Shown here piece by piece: positions 1 to 9,489 of a DNA stretch of 64,000 nucleotides. The stretch spans positions 62,001 to 126,000 of the forward strand of contig NZ_SMAJ01000003.1 in assembly GCF_004346225.1 (NCBI RefSeq). The letters run 5' to 3'. Below the pieces are notes generated by a model that ran no database searches, had not been told where the DNA came from, and worked only from the letters and a program-made list of their open reading frames with translations. This DNA comes from Paralcaligenes ureilyticus. GTDB taxonomy: Bacteria > Pseudomonadota > Gammaproteobacteria > Burkholderiales > Burkholderiaceae_B. The translations under genes and the position numbers were made by a program. The first letter of the stretch is position 1. Each line of letters begins with the position of its first letter.

Positions 1-894
1 CCGTGCAAAAACGCCCAATATGCGCAGGTTGCGCTGCAGGCTCATCCATTCGTAGGCACGATGGAATTGGGCAAAGTCCGCTGTGATGGGCAGCCCTGCC
101 GCTTTGGCGGCTTCCCAATAGCGTATTGCCCAATCCAGTTGCTGCGGCTCTTCCCATGTAGTGCGCGCATCCATCACCAGTGAAGCCAGATCGTAGGTCA
201 GAGGCCCGGCCAGGGCGTCCTGATAGTCGATAACCCCTGGATTGGGGCCATATTCCGGGCGATCGCACAGCATGAGATTGGGCGAGTGGAAATCGCGATG
301 GACCAGTACGATGGGCTGTTGCGTGTTGTCCTGGACCAGCAGGGTAAAGGTTTTTTGCAGCATAGCCTGTTCTTTGTCGCTTAACTGAGCCTGACAGTGT
401 TGCTGTGCGTACCAATGCGGGAAGAGGGTCAGTTCGGCCGCCAGGCGTTCCTGGTCGTAGGCAGGAAGGCCCGTGGTTCGCGCGTTTTGCAGGCGCACCA
501 GGGCGTTGATGGCTTCACGGTAAAGCTGTTGCAGGCGTCCGTCGTCCAGGCCCGATTGAATCGCCTGGTAGTACGTTTGCTTACCCAAATCGGACAGCAG
601 TAAAAATCCTTGGCTGAGATCTTGCGCTAAGATGGTGGGCACGTTCAGGCCTGCTTCTTTAAGCAATTGGCCTGCGTGCAGAAATGGTTGGCAGTCTTCT
701 TGTGCCGGGGGGGCATCCATGACAATCACGGTGCCCCCCTTTCCTTTCAGACGAAAATAGCGTCGGAAACTGGCATCGCTCGATGCGGGTTCCAGGCTGT
801 CGGGATCAAGACCATGAGTGTGGGCGATGCTTTTGAGCCAGCGTTGCAGCGCGGCGAGTCGGAAATCTGGACTAGAGTTCAAAATCAATTCCAT
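1..894 (-). CDS. AmgK-like aminoglycoside phosphotransferase-fold sugar kinase (3' end outside window)
   Basis: Read on the minus strand from an ATG at 892-894. The frame stays open to base 1, so the C-terminus is missing. The protein has the kinase-fold hallmarks of the aminoglycoside phosphotransferase family: a catalytic loop VHRDFHSPNLM and a metal-binding GVIDYQDA further on. Family knowledge: in many Gram-negatives such a gene next to lptD encodes the cell-wall recycling kinase AmgK (N-acetylmuramate/N-acetylglucosamine 1-kinase), usually followed by the nucleotidyltransferase MurU. Here the downstream gene lies outside the window, so the specific substrate is inferred from position. 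It is transcribed divergently from lptD with about 140 bp between the starts. Another small-molecule kinase of the family is possible. Confidence 0.8.
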   Translation of the reverse strand, partial: MELILNSSPDFRLAALQRWLKSIAHTHGLDPDSLEPASSDASFRRYFRLKGKGGTVIVMDAPPAQEDCQPFLHAGQLLKEAGLNVPTILAQDLSQGFLLLSDLGKQTYYQAIQSGLDDGRLQQLYREAINALVRLQNARTTGLPAYDQERLAAELTLFPHWYAQQHCQAQLSDKEQAMLQKTFTLLVQDNTQQPIVLVHRDFHSPNLMLCDRPEYGPNPGVIDYQDALAGPLTYDLASLVMDARTTWEEPQQLDWAIRYWEAAKAAGLPITADFAQFHRAYEWMSLQRNLRILGVFAR

Positions 895-932
895 AATGAT
901 GGGTCGGAGCGGTTTTCAGTCCGTGGCCGTGC

Positions 933-964
933 TTTAACCATGGATACCTTAGCTTCTCTATAAT
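933..964 (+). promoter_or_regulatory. Probable sigma-70 promoter for lptD-surA-rsmA
   Basis: A perfect TATAAT lies at 959-964, about 70 bp upstream of the lptD start, in the divergent gap with the kinase gene. The -35 is weak (TTTAAC or TTAACC near 933-939, with a 19-20 bp spacer), so the promoter rests mainly on the -10. Confidence 0.45.
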
Positions 965-1033
965 ACCGGGTCGCCAATCGTTTCGGGGCGGCCGATTTAC
1001 GAGCAATATCAGTTTTTTGGGGACAATAGGCCC

Positions 1034-3409
1034 GTGCGTTTGGTTTGGTGGTTACTTTTCTTTGTTGCAGCGACCGTGCCGGTGGCGCAGGCCCAGCAGG
1101 CCGGTTCCGCATCGGCCGATCCCGTCGCCTTGTCCGAACTGAATATTGCGCCCAATCTGCAATTGCACAAGAACCTGAACGAAGACCAGATGTCGGTGTT
1201 TCTGGTCGGCGACAAGGTGGAGTCCGAGCCCAACGGCAAGGTTACGCTGACGGGCGGGGCCGAAGTGCGGCGCATTGATTCGGTGGTCAAGGGCGACGAG
1301 ATCGATTATCAGCGATCCACAGGGCAGGTGCACGTGGTGGGCAACGGCCTAATCATGCGCGATGCGAGCATTGTGCGCGGGCCGTCGCTGGACTACAACG
1401 TCAACAGCAAAACCGGCGAGGTCAATGACCCCAACTTCTGGCTGGGTGCCGGGGGCGGTGCGGGCACGGCGACCCATGCCGATATTTTGAGTCAAAGTAA
1501 AATGCGCCTGACCAAGGCGACGTATTCGGGTTGCCCGTGTCCCGACCCGGCTTGGTATATCAAAGCCACGACGGTGGATCTGGATTCGGCCGCAAACGAA
1601 GGGGTGGCGTATAACGGCGTGCTGTATTTCAAGGGAGCGCCCATACTGGCGTCGCCTTATTTCACGTTTCCCATCAAAAAAGAGCGCAAATCGGGCTTTC
1701 TGATCCCGACCTACGGCACCTCGAGCAATAGCGGCTTTGAGTTCTCCCTGCCGTATTATTTCAACCTGGCGCCTAATTACGATGCCACGCTTACGCCCAA
1801 ATACATGAGCAAGCGGGGTATGCAACTGGGGGGCGAATTTCGCTATCTGGGGGCGGGCTATAACGGACAGGTCACAGGCACCTATTTGCCCAAAGACGCG
1901 CTGACCAGCACGCCGCGCTGGATGTATATTGCGCAGCATAATCAGGTCCTGGGGGGCGGGTTCAGCGCCATGTACGATATCCGGCGCGTGTCTGACGATA
2001 ACTACTTCCGCGACTTCTCCACGTTTGGCCTGAATGATGCCACCACCAATACGCTACCCAGTGTGGCTCAGCTGAATTGGAGCGGCTACAAGTACTGGAG
2101 TTCGTACCTGCAGGCCTATACTTACCAGACGCTGCAGGACTCCACCGCCGGCTACACCGCCCCACCCTATAACAAGCTGCCCGAACTTCATGTATTGGGC
2201 GCGCGCTACAACTGGGGCGGGTTTGACGTGCAGTCCGACAACTACGCCACCAAGTTCGTGTCGCCCGTGTATCAGGGCAATATCGCGGCGTTTTCGCCTT
2301 ATTACGGGCGGCATATTCTCCCCGACGGCACACGATTTACGTCATACAACACGGTTTCATATCCGATTGTGCATGCGGGCTGGTATGTGACGCCTAAAGT
2401 TGGCGTGCACCTGAGCCAATACAACACGCAATGGTATAACACCAACCCCGGTTACCCGAGTTCGGAGTCGCGCGTTTTGCCCATTATGTCGGTGGACTCG
2501 GGCATGACTTTCGAACGCAAGACCACGTTGTTTGGCCACGACGCGATTCAAACACTGGAACCGCGGATGTACTACTTGCGCGTGCCCTATCGGAATCAGT
2601 CGCAATTGCCTGTTTTTGATACGGCTTTGTCCGTCTTCAATTTTTCGCAGGCTTTCGACGAAAACATTTACAGCGGCGGATGGGATCGCATCGCCAATGC
2701 CAATCAGCTTACGCTGGGCCTGACTTCGCGCTGGCTGGACGAGGAAACGGGGTTCGAGCGCTTGACGCTGCAGGCGGCGCAGCGTATTTATTTCCAGGAT
2801 CAGCTTGTCACCTTGCCGGGCGAAATCCCCCGGACCAACACCAAATCCGATTATTTGTTTGGCGCTGGCGCGGCGCTGACCGATAAACTGAATGTGCGTT
2901 TCGATGCGCTGTACGACCCATACTCCAATCAGCGCAATCAGATGTCGGCGAGCTTCAAGTGGCAACCCAAACGCCTGGCCAACCTTTCGGTGTCCTATCG
3001 CTACACGCGTGACCCCAACACCATCATTATTAATCCGCTGTTGCAGCAGGTGTCTCCGACTTACGTCAACAACAGTACCGAACAGGTTACGGTTTCAGGT
3101 CAGTGGCCTATTACGAGCAAGATTTATGCCATGGGCCGGATCGATTATTCTCTGCATGACAAGCGTACGACCCAATCGATTATCGGCCTGGAATACAAGG
3201 GCGACTGCTGCTGGGTGGCGCGGATGGTGTTCCAGCGTTACGCGGTTTCCGCGGCACAGGCCAATACGGCTATGTTTTTCCAATTAGAATTAACCGGTTT
3301 GGGTTCCTTGGGTACCGATCCTATGAGCCTTCTGAGCAAAACAATTACAGGTTATGAGTCGGTCTCGCCGCCTATACCGGACAAAACCACCTTTGAGAGG
3401 TATGAATAA
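1034..3409 (+). CDS. lptD: LPS-assembly outer-membrane protein LptD
   Basis: The 791-residue protein inserts lipopolysaccharide into the outer leaflet of the outer membrane, working as a plug-and-barrel complex with LptE. It starts at GTG 1034 after a GGGGA ribosome site and has a cleavable signal peptide (LLFFVAATVPVAQAQ). Residues about 50-170 form the OstA/LptA-like periplasmic domain, and the rest is the 26-strand barrel rich in alternating aromatic residues. The cysteines expected for the inter-domain disulfides are visible: a CPC pair near residue 170 and an adjacent CC pair near 727 (GDCCWV). Its TAA overlaps the surA ATG by one base, so the two are co-translated. Length and order match Bordetella-type LptD. 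Confidence 0.96.
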   Translation: MRLVWWLLFFVAATVPVAQAQQAGSASADPVALSELNIAPNLQLHKNLNEDQMSVFLVGDKVESEPNGKVTLTGGAEVRRIDSVVKGDEIDYQRSTGQVHVVGNGLIMRDASIVRGPSLDYNVNSKTGEVNDPNFWLGAGGGAGTATHADILSQSKMRLTKATYSGCPCPDPAWYIKATTVDLDSAANEGVAYNGVLYFKGAPILASPYFTFPIKKERKSGFLIPTYGTSSNSGFEFSLPYYFNLAPNYDATLTPKYMSKRGMQLGGEFRYLGAGYNGQVTGTYLPKDALTSTPRWMYIAQHNQVLGGGFSAMYDIRRVSDDNYFRDFSTFGLNDATTNTLPSVAQLNWSGYKYWSSYLQAYTYQTLQDSTAGYTAPPYNKLPELHVLGARYNWGGFDVQSDNYATKFVSPVYQGNIAAFSPYYGRHILPDGTRFTSYNTVSYPIVHAGWYVTPKVGVHLSQYNTQWYNTNPGYPSSESRVLPIMSVDSGMTFERKTTLFGHDAIQTLEPRMYYLRVPYRNQSQLPVFDTALSVFNFSQAFDENIYSGGWDRIANANQLTLGLTSRWLDEETGFERLTLQAAQRIYFQDQLVTLPGEIPRTNTKSDYLFGAGAALTDKLNVRFDALYDPYSNQRNQMSASFKWQPKRLANLSVSYRYTRDPNTIIINPLLQQVSPTYVNNSTEQVTVSGQWPITSKIYAMGRIDYSLHDKRTTQSIIGLEYKGDCCWVARMVFQRYAVSAAQANTAMFFQLELTGLGSLGTDPMSLLSKTITGYESVSPPIPDKTTFERYE

Positions 3410-4947
3410 TGCGTCGTCTCGTGTTTGTGTTGATCCCGGTTCTCGGGCTGTTCTCAGGGCCGGCCTGGGCCGCTCAACCGAAGGCGCATCATGCGAAGGC
3501 GCAGCATGCCACGCAGGCCAAGGCGCCTCAGGCCGAGCAGTTCGTCGACGGCATCGCGGCCGTTGTCAATAAAGAGGTGATTACGCTGGGGCAGGTGAAT
3601 GCCGAGGCCCAGGCCGCCGCTGCGCAGCTAAAGCAGCAGAGAATTGCCGTGCCCGACCAGGCGACGCTGCAAAAGCAGGTGTTGCAGCGCATGATTACCG
3701 AGAAACTGGAAAACCAGGAGGCAGCGCGTCTGAAGCTGAGTGTCAGCGATGCGCAGCTGCAAAAGGCCGTTGAAACCGTGGCGGGGCGCAACAAGATCAG
3801 CGTCGATCGCCTGCGTCAGGAAGTGCAAAAAACCACGCCCTGGGACGTCTATCTGAAATCGTTGCGCCAGGAGGTGCTTCTGGATCAGTTGCGCCAGCAT
3901 GAGGTCGATAGCAAGATCGTCATTTCCGATGCGGATGTGGAAGCCTTCCTGAAAGCTCAAAGCCGGCCCGGCGCAGAAGAGGTGCAGGCTGCTGCGCCTC
4001 CACCACCCCCAGCGCCAGCACCGCAGCGTGCACCCCAGCCTGCGACGGAGTCTTTTGGGCCCGAGTTGATGGGCCTGGCGGAAATTCTGGTAGCGGTGCC
4101 TGAAGGGTCGACCCCGGAACAGGTCCAGGCATTGCGCAAGAAGGCTGAAGGGATCTACGCCAAGTTGCGCCGCGGCACCAATTTTGCCAGCCTGGCAGCC
4201 TCGTCATCCGACGATGCGCAGGCGCTTAAAGGCGGCGATATGGGCGTGCGCCCGGTGCAAGGCTGGCCTGATTTGTTCATCAAGGCCACCCACAACCTGA
4301 AGGCGGGCCAGATCAGCGGCATTATTCAAAGCGGCAACGGCTTTCACATCCTGAAGGTGCTGGCACGCGGTTATCAGCAGCGTCGTGTGCCGGCGTCGCG
4401 TGCACGGGCTCAGGCGCCCGCACCTGCGCCGCAAGAGCCGTTGGCTCCGGCTCAGCCCGTCTTGCAAAAGGGCCCGATGATGGTCACGCAGACCCATGCG
4501 CGTCATATTCTCATCAAGGTAACCAAGGTTATGACCGATGAGCAGGCCCGTACTCGTTTGGAACAGATTCGCCAGCGGATTGAACATGGCGAAAAATTCG
4601 AAGATATGGCCAAGCGCTATTCTCAGGACGCAACGGCGCCTTTGGGCGGGGATCTGGGCTGGCTGAGTCCGGGCGAAACCGTACCGGCCTTCGAGCAAGC
4701 CATGAATGCCTTGCAGCCGGGCCAGCTCAGTGAGCCGGTCCGGTCACCGTTTGGCTGGCACTTGATCGAGGTGGAAGGGCGGCGCACCAAGGATATGGCT
4801 GGGGAATACAAACGCGTGCAGGCGCGTCAGATTCTGTTCCAGCGCCGGGCCGGCCCGGCTTTCGAAGACTGGATCAATCAGTTGCGCGGTCAGGCCTATA
4901 TCGATAACCGGCTCGATCCGAAGTCCAATCGCCAGCCCAACCGTTAG
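3409..4947 (+). CDS. surA: Periplasmic chaperone and peptidyl-prolyl isomerase SurA
   Basis: The 512-residue protein is a chaperone that escorts outer-membrane proteins, including LptD, to the BAM complex. It has a signal peptide ([16 protein letters not shown]), a helical SurA N-domain beginning around [14 protein letters not shown], and two parvulin domains: about residues 220-325 (ending GFHILKV) and 362-470 ([32 protein letters not shown]). It is longer than the E. coli protein (about 428 residues) because of Pro/Ala/Gln-rich linkers near residues 190-215 and 330-350. These are probably flexible spacers around the first parvulin domain. The gene lies directly between lptD and rsmA; pdxA, which sits here in E. 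coli, is absent from this position. Confidence 0.96.
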   Translation: MRRLVFVLIPVLGLFSGPAWAAQPKAHHAKAQHATQAKAPQAEQFVDGIAAVVNKEVITLGQVNAEAQAAAAQLKQQRIAVPDQATLQKQVLQRMITEKLENQEAARLKLSVSDAQLQKAVETVAGRNKISVDRLRQEVQKTTPWDVYLKSLRQEVLLDQLRQHEVDSKIVISDADVEAFLKAQSRPGAEEVQAAAPPPPPAPAPQRAPQPATESFGPELMGLAEILVAVPEGSTPEQVQALRKKAEGIYAKLRRGTNFASLAASSSDDAQALKGGDMGVRPVQGWPDLFIKATHNLKAGQISGIIQSGNGFHILKVLARGYQQRRVPASRARAQAPAPAPQEPLAPAQPVLQKGPMMVTQTHARHILIKVTKVMTDEQARTRLEQIRQRIEHGEKFEDMAKRYSQDATAPLGGDLGWLSPGETVPAFEQAMNALQPGQLSEPVRSPFGWHLIEVEGRRTKDMAGEYKRVQARQILFQRRAGPAFEDWINQLRGQAYIDNRLDPKSNRQPNR

Positions 4948-4954
4948 GCTGGCG

Positions 4955-5743
4955 ATGGCGACGCACCAGGCGCGCAAGCGTTTCGGCCAGCATTTCCTGG
5001 TCGATGAGGCGGCGATCGAGGCGATTGTGCGCGCGATTGCGCCCAGGCCCGACGATGTGATGGTTGAGATCGGCCCTGGGTTGTCGGCGTTGACGCAGCC
5101 GTTGATGCGTGCGCTCGATCATTTGACGGTGATTGAAATTGATCGGGATCTGGCCGCGCGTCTGCGCCGCCAGCACGCGGAAGAGCGGTTGACGGTGGTG
5201 CAGAACGATGCGCTTACCTTTGATTTTGGCGTTTTGGGTGAGCGTTTGCGCATTGTCGGCAATTTGCCCTACAACATTTCGAGTCCTTTGCTTTTTCATT
5301 TGATCGAGTACGCCGAGCGTGTGCGGGACCAGCATTTCATGTTGCAGCGTGAGGTGGTTGACCGGATGGTGGCCAAGCCTGCTTCGGGCGACTACGGGCG
5401 CTTGTCGGTGATGCTGCAGTCGCGTTATCGGATGGTCAAGTTGTTTGACGTGCAGCCCGAGTCGTTCGATCCGCCCCCGAAGGTGGTGTCGGCGGTGGTG
5501 CGGATGACGCCGTTGCCGCTCGCGCAGATTCTGGTGAAGAACCAGGCGGCGCTTTCGCAGGTGGTGGCTCGCGCTTTTGCGCAGCGGCGCAAGATGTTGC
5601 GCAAGGGGCTGGGCGATTGGGCGCCGCTGGTGGATTGGAGCGGCCTGGGCATTGCAGGCACCGCACGGGCTGAGGAGTTGTCGGTCGAGCAGTTCGCGGC
5701 GCTGACGGATAGCCTGCTGGCGGCGGGCGTGTTGCGAGTGTAG
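4955..5743 (+). CDS. rsmA: 16S rRNA dimethyladenosine transferase RsmA (KsgA)
   Basis: The 262-residue enzyme transfers four methyl groups from S-adenosylmethionine to two adjacent adenosines in the 3'-terminal hairpin of 16S rRNA during 30S maturation. Visible motifs are FGQHFLVDE at the N-terminus, the SAM-binding [10 protein letters not shown], the acidic EIDRDLA, and the catalytic [12 protein letters not shown]. The start ATG 4955 is 8 bp after the surA stop, so it is read as the third gene of lptD-surA-rsmA. The ribosome site is poor, which suggests translational coupling. The next gene is convergent, and the gap after it holds REP elements and a long palindrome. Confidence 0.96.
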   Translation: MATHQARKRFGQHFLVDEAAIEAIVRAIAPRPDDVMVEIGPGLSALTQPLMRALDHLTVIEIDRDLAARLRRQHAEERLTVVQNDALTFDFGVLGERLRIVGNLPYNISSPLLFHLIEYAERVRDQHFMLQREVVDRMVAKPASGDYGRLSVMLQSRYRMVKLFDVQPESFDPPPKVVSAVVRMTPLPLAQILVKNQAALSQVVARAFAQRRKMLRKGLGDWAPLVDWSGLGIAGTARAEELSVEQFAALTDSLLAAGVLRV

Positions 5744-5750
5744 CGGCCCT

Positions 5751-5799
5751 GTAGCGCCACCCGTAGCGCCACCCGTAGCGCCACCCCTTGTGGGTGGCA
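5751..5799 (+). repeat. REP-like palindrome preceded by three tandem copies of its head
   Basis: GTAGCGCCACCC occurs three times in tandem (5751, 5763, 5775). The last copy continues as GTAGCGCCACCCCTTGTGGG plus TGGCA, a hairpin headed by GTAG. It belongs to the same family as the copies at 6090-6178 and 13156-13284. The GTAG head followed by an imperfect palindrome is the hallmark of REP elements mobilised by RAYT (TnpA-REP) proteins. No RAYT gene lies in the window. Confidence 0.65.
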
Positions 5800-5850
5800 T
5801 TCATCCTCTCGCATTAATCTTATCTTGCCTAGAACCTTCTAGCCCCGCAT

Positions 5851-6072
5851 CGTGGCCAGTCAAGGCGGTTCGGGCTCCGACGGGCACGGTCATGGCTGCG
5901 CCATGACTTCCCGCGCGCAGGGCCGGCTTCGGGGCGGCGTGCGAACTCGTGGGGCGAATAGCCCCCCGGGCTATTCGCAGGCGTCCCACTCAAACAGCGC
6001 ACGCCTTGCATCCCCGAAGCCGGCCCTGCGCGCGGCGTGCCCAAGTCGCCCGCCCCACCTTAACTGGCCACG
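5851..6072. repeat. 222-bp nested inverted repeat (cruciform-like) between convergent genes
   Basis: The outer arms CGTGGCCAGT (5851-5860) and ACTGGCCACG (6063-6072) are perfect complements. Inside them a 23-bp perfect pair lies at 5912-5934 and 6012-6034, and a 10-bp central pair GCGAATAGCC / GGCTATTCGC at 5954-5963 and 5969-5978. The left side carries its own small hairpin GTCATGG-CTGCG-CCATGAC (5889-5907). I see no credible coding frame here. It sits between the ends of rsmA and the convergent nucleoside-recognition gene and could act as a bidirectional terminator or a mobile palindromic unit. Confidence 0.75.
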
Positions 6073-6089
6073 ACGCTCGTGTCGCTCAT

Positions 6090-6178
6090 GTAGTGGCAGC
6101 CCTTGTGGCTGCCAAAATCGTTGATGACTGTCGCGATATTTTTAGAACGCCGATGGCAGCCACAAGGGCTGCCGCTAC
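6090..6178. repeat. Pair of inverted REP-like elements (BIME-like)
   Basis: A forward copy (GTAGTGGCAGCCCTTGTGGC plus TGCC, 6090-6113) and an inverted copy (6155-6178, ending GCCGCTAC) face each other about 40 bp apart. Both are GTAG-headed palindromes. The arrangement matches paired REP units. With the long palindrome just upstream, it fills the gene-free stretch 5744-6217. Confidence 0.7.
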
Positions 6179-6217
6179 GTTAGCGACGGGTAGATTTCGT
6201 AGGGGCCTGGCCTGGCG

Positions 6218-7447
6218 TTATCCGAAAAACCAATAACATACGGCGATCGAGGCGAGCACGCCCGCCAGGTCTGCAGCCAGTGCGCAGCCCACGGTATGGC
6301 GTGCACGCTGTACGCCTACGGCGCCAAAATATACGGCGAGCACGTAAAACGTGGTTTCGGTGCTGCCCTGCACGGTGGCCGCGAGCAGGGCGGGAAAGCT
6401 GTCCACTCCAAAGTGCTGCATGGTTTCAATCAGCATCGCCCGTGCGGCGCTGCCTGAAAATGGTTTGACGAGCGCGGTGGGCAGGGCGTCGATGAAACGC
6501 GCATCCAGGCCTGCCGCGTGTGTTCCCCAGCGGATGACGTCGAGCAAGGCGTCGAGTGCGCCCGATGCGCGCAATACGCCGACGGCGCAAAGCATGGCGA
6601 CCAGATAGGGGAGCAGGTCTTTGGATATTTCGAAACCCTGTTTGGCGCCTTCGATGAAAGATTCGTAGACGGGCACCTTTTTGTGGAAGCCGGCCGCCAA
6701 GAAGAAAATGATGACGCCAAACAGCGTTAGATTGCCCAAAAGTGAAGACAACGAGCTGATTGCGGTTGCCGATAAGGTGCCCAGCAGCGCCATGAAGCTG
6801 CCCAGGGCGAGTATCAGCCCACCCAGCCAGGCGAGTACGACCGGGTCGTGCAGTTTGAGCTTTTGCATGAAGGCGACTGTCAGCAGGCCCGTTAGGGAGG
6901 AGGCGGTCGTGGCGAGCAGTATGGGCAGGAAAACCAGCGTGGGGTCGGCCGCGCCTTGTTGCGCCCGGTACATGAAAATGGTGACGGGCAGCAAGGTGAG
7001 CGATGAGGAGTTGAGCACCAGGAAAAGGATTTGCGCGTTGGTAGCGGTTTCGGGCGTGGGGTTGAGCGTTTGCAATTCGCGCATGGCGCGCAAGCCGATG
7101 GGTGTTGCCGCGTTGTCCAGCCCCAAGGCGTTGGCGGCAAAATTCAGTGTAATCAGGCCCAGTGCGGGGTGCCCTTCGGGGACTTCAGGCATGAGGCGGC
7201 GAAACAGCGGCGCGAGCAGCCTGGCCAGTCTTTCGATCAGGCCTGCCTGTTCAGCGATGCGCAGGAAGCCTAGCCATAATGTCAGTGTGCCAAACAGCAG
7301 GATCATCAGGTCGACCGACAGCTTGGCCATGTCGAACAGGCTGAGCACCAGGCGCGAGAAAATTTCGGGATCGTGCAGGAACAGCCAGTGGTACAGGCCC
7401 GACAGGCTGGCGATAATAAAGAAGCCGAACCAAAGCGTGTTTAACAT
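6218..7447 (-). CDS. Fused SpmA/SpmB-type nucleoside-recognition (Gate) membrane protein
   Basis: The 409-residue inner-membrane protein has about ten hydrophobic segments. The two halves resemble Bacillus SpmA and SpmB (spore maturation proteins), fused as in many non-sporulating proteobacteria. Gate-domain features include NFAANALGLDNAATPIGLRA in the first half and LVAMLCAVGVLRASGALD, then FSGSAARAM, in the second. The substrate is not established for this family; nucleoside or other small-molecule transport has been proposed. The start ATG is at 7447. It is the last gene of a minus-strand run that begins upstream with glyQ, separated from gloA by about 24 bp. Confidence 0.8.
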   Translation of the reverse strand: MLNTLWFGFFIIASLSGLYHWLFLHDPEIFSRLVLSLFDMAKLSVDLMILLFGTLTLWLGFLRIAEQAGLIERLARLLAPLFRRLMPEVPEGHPALGLITLNFAANALGLDNAATPIGLRAMRELQTLNPTPETATNAQILFLVLNSSSLTLLPVTIFMYRAQQGAADPTLVFLPILLATTASSLTGLLTVAFMQKLKLHDPVVLAWLGGLILALGSFMALLGTLSATAISSLSSLLGNLTLFGVIIFFLAAGFHKKVPVYESFIEGAKQGFEISKDLLPYLVAMLCAVGVLRASGALDALLDVIRWGTHAAGLDARFIDALPTALVKPFSGSAARAMLIETMQHFGVDSFPALLAATVQGSTETTFYVLAVYFGAVGVQRARHTVGCALAADLAGVLASIAVCYWFFG

Positions 7448-7470
7448 GGACGGGCGCCCGGTTCTTCGAA

Positions 7471-7866
7471 CTAGGCCGCCTGTGATTTATGCTGGATCAA
7501 TTCTATTTTGTAGCCGTCGGGGTCTTCCACAAAAGCGATAACGGTCTGGCCGTGCTTCATGGGGCCCGCCTCGCGTGTGACTTTGCCGCCACGCGCCTTG
7601 ATGGCGGCACAGGCTTGATAGGCGTCTTCGACTTCGATGGCGATATGGCCGTAGCCATTGCCCAGGTCGTAGGCGGTCGTATCCCAGTTGTGGGTGAGTT
7701 CTATTACGGCGCCGTCGGCCTCGTCCTGGAAGCCTACAAATGCCAGTGTAAATTTGCCCTCCGGATATTCTCTGCGCCGCAGCAGGTGCATGCCCAGCAC
7801 TTCGGTATAAAACGCGATGGACTCTTGCAGGTTGCCGACTCGAAGCATGGTGTGGAGTAGTCGCAT
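7471..7866 (-). CDS. gloA: Lactoylglutathione lyase (glyoxalase I)
   Basis: The 131-residue metalloenzyme converts the hemithioacetal of methylglyoxal and glutathione to S-lactoylglutathione. The VOC-fold repeat pattern is complete: it starts [20 protein letters not shown] and has the metal ligands His5, Glu in VIELTHNWD, His in GHIAIEV and Glu in YKIELI. The length is typical of the short Ni-type bacterial enzyme. It precedes the nucleoside-recognition gene and follows the YgjP-like gene on the same strand. Confidence 0.93.
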   Translation of the reverse strand: MRLLHTMLRVGNLQESIAFYTEVLGMHLLRRREYPEGKFTLAFVGFQDEADGAVIELTHNWDTTAYDLGNGYGHIAIEVEDAYQACAAIKARGGKVTREAGPMKHGQTVIAFVEDPDGYKIELIQHKSQAA

Positions 7867-7889
7867 CAGGTATTCCTCGGGGCTAAGGG

Positions 7890-8771
7890 TTATATCAATG
7901 GCAGGCAGGCGGGATCTTGTTGGCGCAGGATATTGCGCGCACGCTCGAATCCGGGAAGTATCCGGCCCACTTCGCGCCAGAAATTCTTGCTGTGATTCAT
8001 TTCCCGCAGATGAGCGATTTCGTGAACCACCACATAGTCGATGATATCGCGTTCAAAGTGGATCAGGCGCCAGTTCAGCATAATATTGCCGTCGCTGTTG
8101 CATGAGCCCCAGCGGGTGGCCGCCGACGATAGCCGCCAGCGCTTGATCTGCAATTGGCTGACGGACAGAAAGTGCTGCAGGCGCTGGTCGAACCAGGCTT
8201 GCGCCTGGTGCTGCAGCCAGGCGTGCACGATATCGCGTATGCGGCCATGTTCGGCCGTAACAGGCAAGGCCAGTCGCAGCGTATCGCCGTCGACAGGGGC
8301 GAAGGCGGAGCCCAGAAACCGGGTGGGGCCTTGGGTTTCACCCAGCCTCAGGATGATCCGGTTGCCCAGGTAGGGAATGTCGCCGCCGTCCTGCCAGCGT
8401 GTGTGCGCCATGGCCATTTGCGCCTTGCGCGCCTGGCTGACGCTTAGCTTGTCGAGTATCCATCGCGATTTCTCGATCACTACCTCGTCAATCTGGCCCA
8501 GGCCAACCCAGCTTGGCGCGGTGATCAGCAAGCCATCGTCGTTGATGGTCAGGCCTATGCTTTTGCGCCGCGAGCGTTGCAGGACGAAACCGATCGTCTG
8601 GGTGCCGGTGCGTACCTCGCGCCAGCGCGTACCGGCCGCCAGGGAGGGTGGCCGGACGGTGGGTACAACGGCGATGTCGGCCGCCGGTTTGGTGGGGACA
8701 GGCAGCTTGCTGGGGATAACAAGTGCAGCGGGAACTTCGGAAAACAGTTCCAGCTGTTCAGAGAGACTCAT
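7890..8771 (-). CDS. YgjP/SprT-like zinc metallopeptidase-domain protein
   Basis: The 293-residue protein has a C-terminal DUF45/YgjP-like domain with the zinc site [16 protein letters not shown] (HExxH plus a downstream His) near residue 240, and [20 protein letters not shown] just before it, both typical of the family. The first about 55 residues are a Pro/Ala-rich extension of unknown role. The physiological substrate of YgjP proteins is not well defined. The start overlaps the 3' end of the plsC-like gene by 14 bp, which suggests co-transcription. Confidence 0.85.
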   Translation of the reverse strand: MSLSEQLELFSEVPAALVIPSKLPVPTKPAADIAVVPTVRPPSLAAGTRWREVRTGTQTIGFVLQRSRRKSIGLTINDDGLLITAPSWVGLGQIDEVVIEKSRWILDKLSVSQARKAQMAMAHTRWQDGGDIPYLGNRIILRLGETQGPTRFLGSAFAPVDGDTLRLALPVTAEHGRIRDIVHAWLQHQAQAWFDQRLQHFLSVSQLQIKRWRLSSAATRWGSCNSDGNIMLNWRLIHFERDIIDYVVVHEIAHLREMNHSKNFWREVGRILPGFERARNILRQQDPACLPLI

Positions 8772-9486
8772 AGCGTTCCGGATTCAATTGGCGCATTTCA
8801 TTTTCAATCCATTCCTGAACTTTTTTGTTCAGGACATCGGCCGTCAGGCCTTTGCTTTCGATCATCGGCCCGACCGACAGTGTAACCAGACCTGGTTTCT
8901 TGATGAAGGCATTGCGTGGCCAGCACTCGCCGGCGTTGTGGGCGATAGGAATAACGCCTGTGCCGGTGCGGGTCGCCAATAAGGCGCCGCCCAGTTTGTA
9001 GCGGCCGGTTTTGCCGGGGGCAATGCGGGTGCCTTCGGGAAATAAAAGAGGCCAACGGCCTTCATTAATGCGCTTCTGGCCCTCGCTGACCACTTGCTCG
9101 AACGCGTCGCGCCCCTTCGACCGGTCGATCGGAATCATGTTCAATAGCGCCAGGCCCCAGCCGAAGAAGGGCACCCGATGTAATTCTTTTTTATATACAA
9201 AGCAGACTTCGCGCGGCATATAAGCGGGGAAAAACAAGGTTTCCCAGGCAGATTGATGTTTGGACAGAATGATGGCCGGCCCGTCTGGAAAATTTTCGGC
9301 CCCTTTGATTCGCCAGCGTATCCCTAATATGACGCGAGCGCCCCAGATGGCAAGCCGGGGCCAGCCTGCAGTCAGGCGGTAGCGCCAGCGCCAGGGCAGA
9401 GGCGCCCATAAAACGCAGGCAAAGGCGTAGGGAATAACGGTAATCGTTAAAAAAATCAGGTATAGCGTCGCGCGTAATACAGGCAT
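8758..9486 (-). CDS. plsC: 1-acyl-sn-glycerol-3-phosphate acyltransferase
   Basis: The 242-residue membrane-associated enzyme acylates lysophosphatidate at position 2 to make phosphatidate, the phospholipid precursor. It has an N-terminal hydrophobic segment (LYLIFLTITVIPYAFACVLW), an HX4E variant of the catalytic HX4D motif (KHQSAWE), then IPIDRSKG and the FPEGTRIAPG substrate-binding motif. The Glu in place of the catalytic Asp is seen in many betaproteobacterial relatives, so I do not read it as inactivation. It lies 3 bp downstream of gmhB on the same strand, as in Bordetella-type genomes. Confidence 0.9.
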   Translation of the reverse strand: MPVLRATLYLIFLTITVIPYAFACVLWAPLPWRWRYRLTAGWPRLAIWGARVILGIRWRIKGAENFPDGPAIILSKHQSAWETLFFPAYMPREVCFVYKKELHRVPFFGWGLALLNMIPIDRSKGRDAFEQVVSEGQKRINEGRWPLLFPEGTRIAPGKTGRYKLGGALLATRTGTGVIPIAHNAGECWPRNAFIKKPGLVTLSVGPMIESKGLTADVLNKKVQEWIENEMRQLNPERYESL

Positions 9487-9489
9487 GCC

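Noticed and set aside
5852-6236. Overlapping open frames between rsmA and the nucleoside-recognition gene
   Set aside because: They cross the nested palindrome and REP copies and encode Arg/Pro/Ala-rich, low-complexity products.
8758-9486. Loss of activity in PlsC because HX4D reads HX4E
   Set aside because: The rest of the motifs are intact and Glu at this place is, as far as I know, usual in related acyltransferases.
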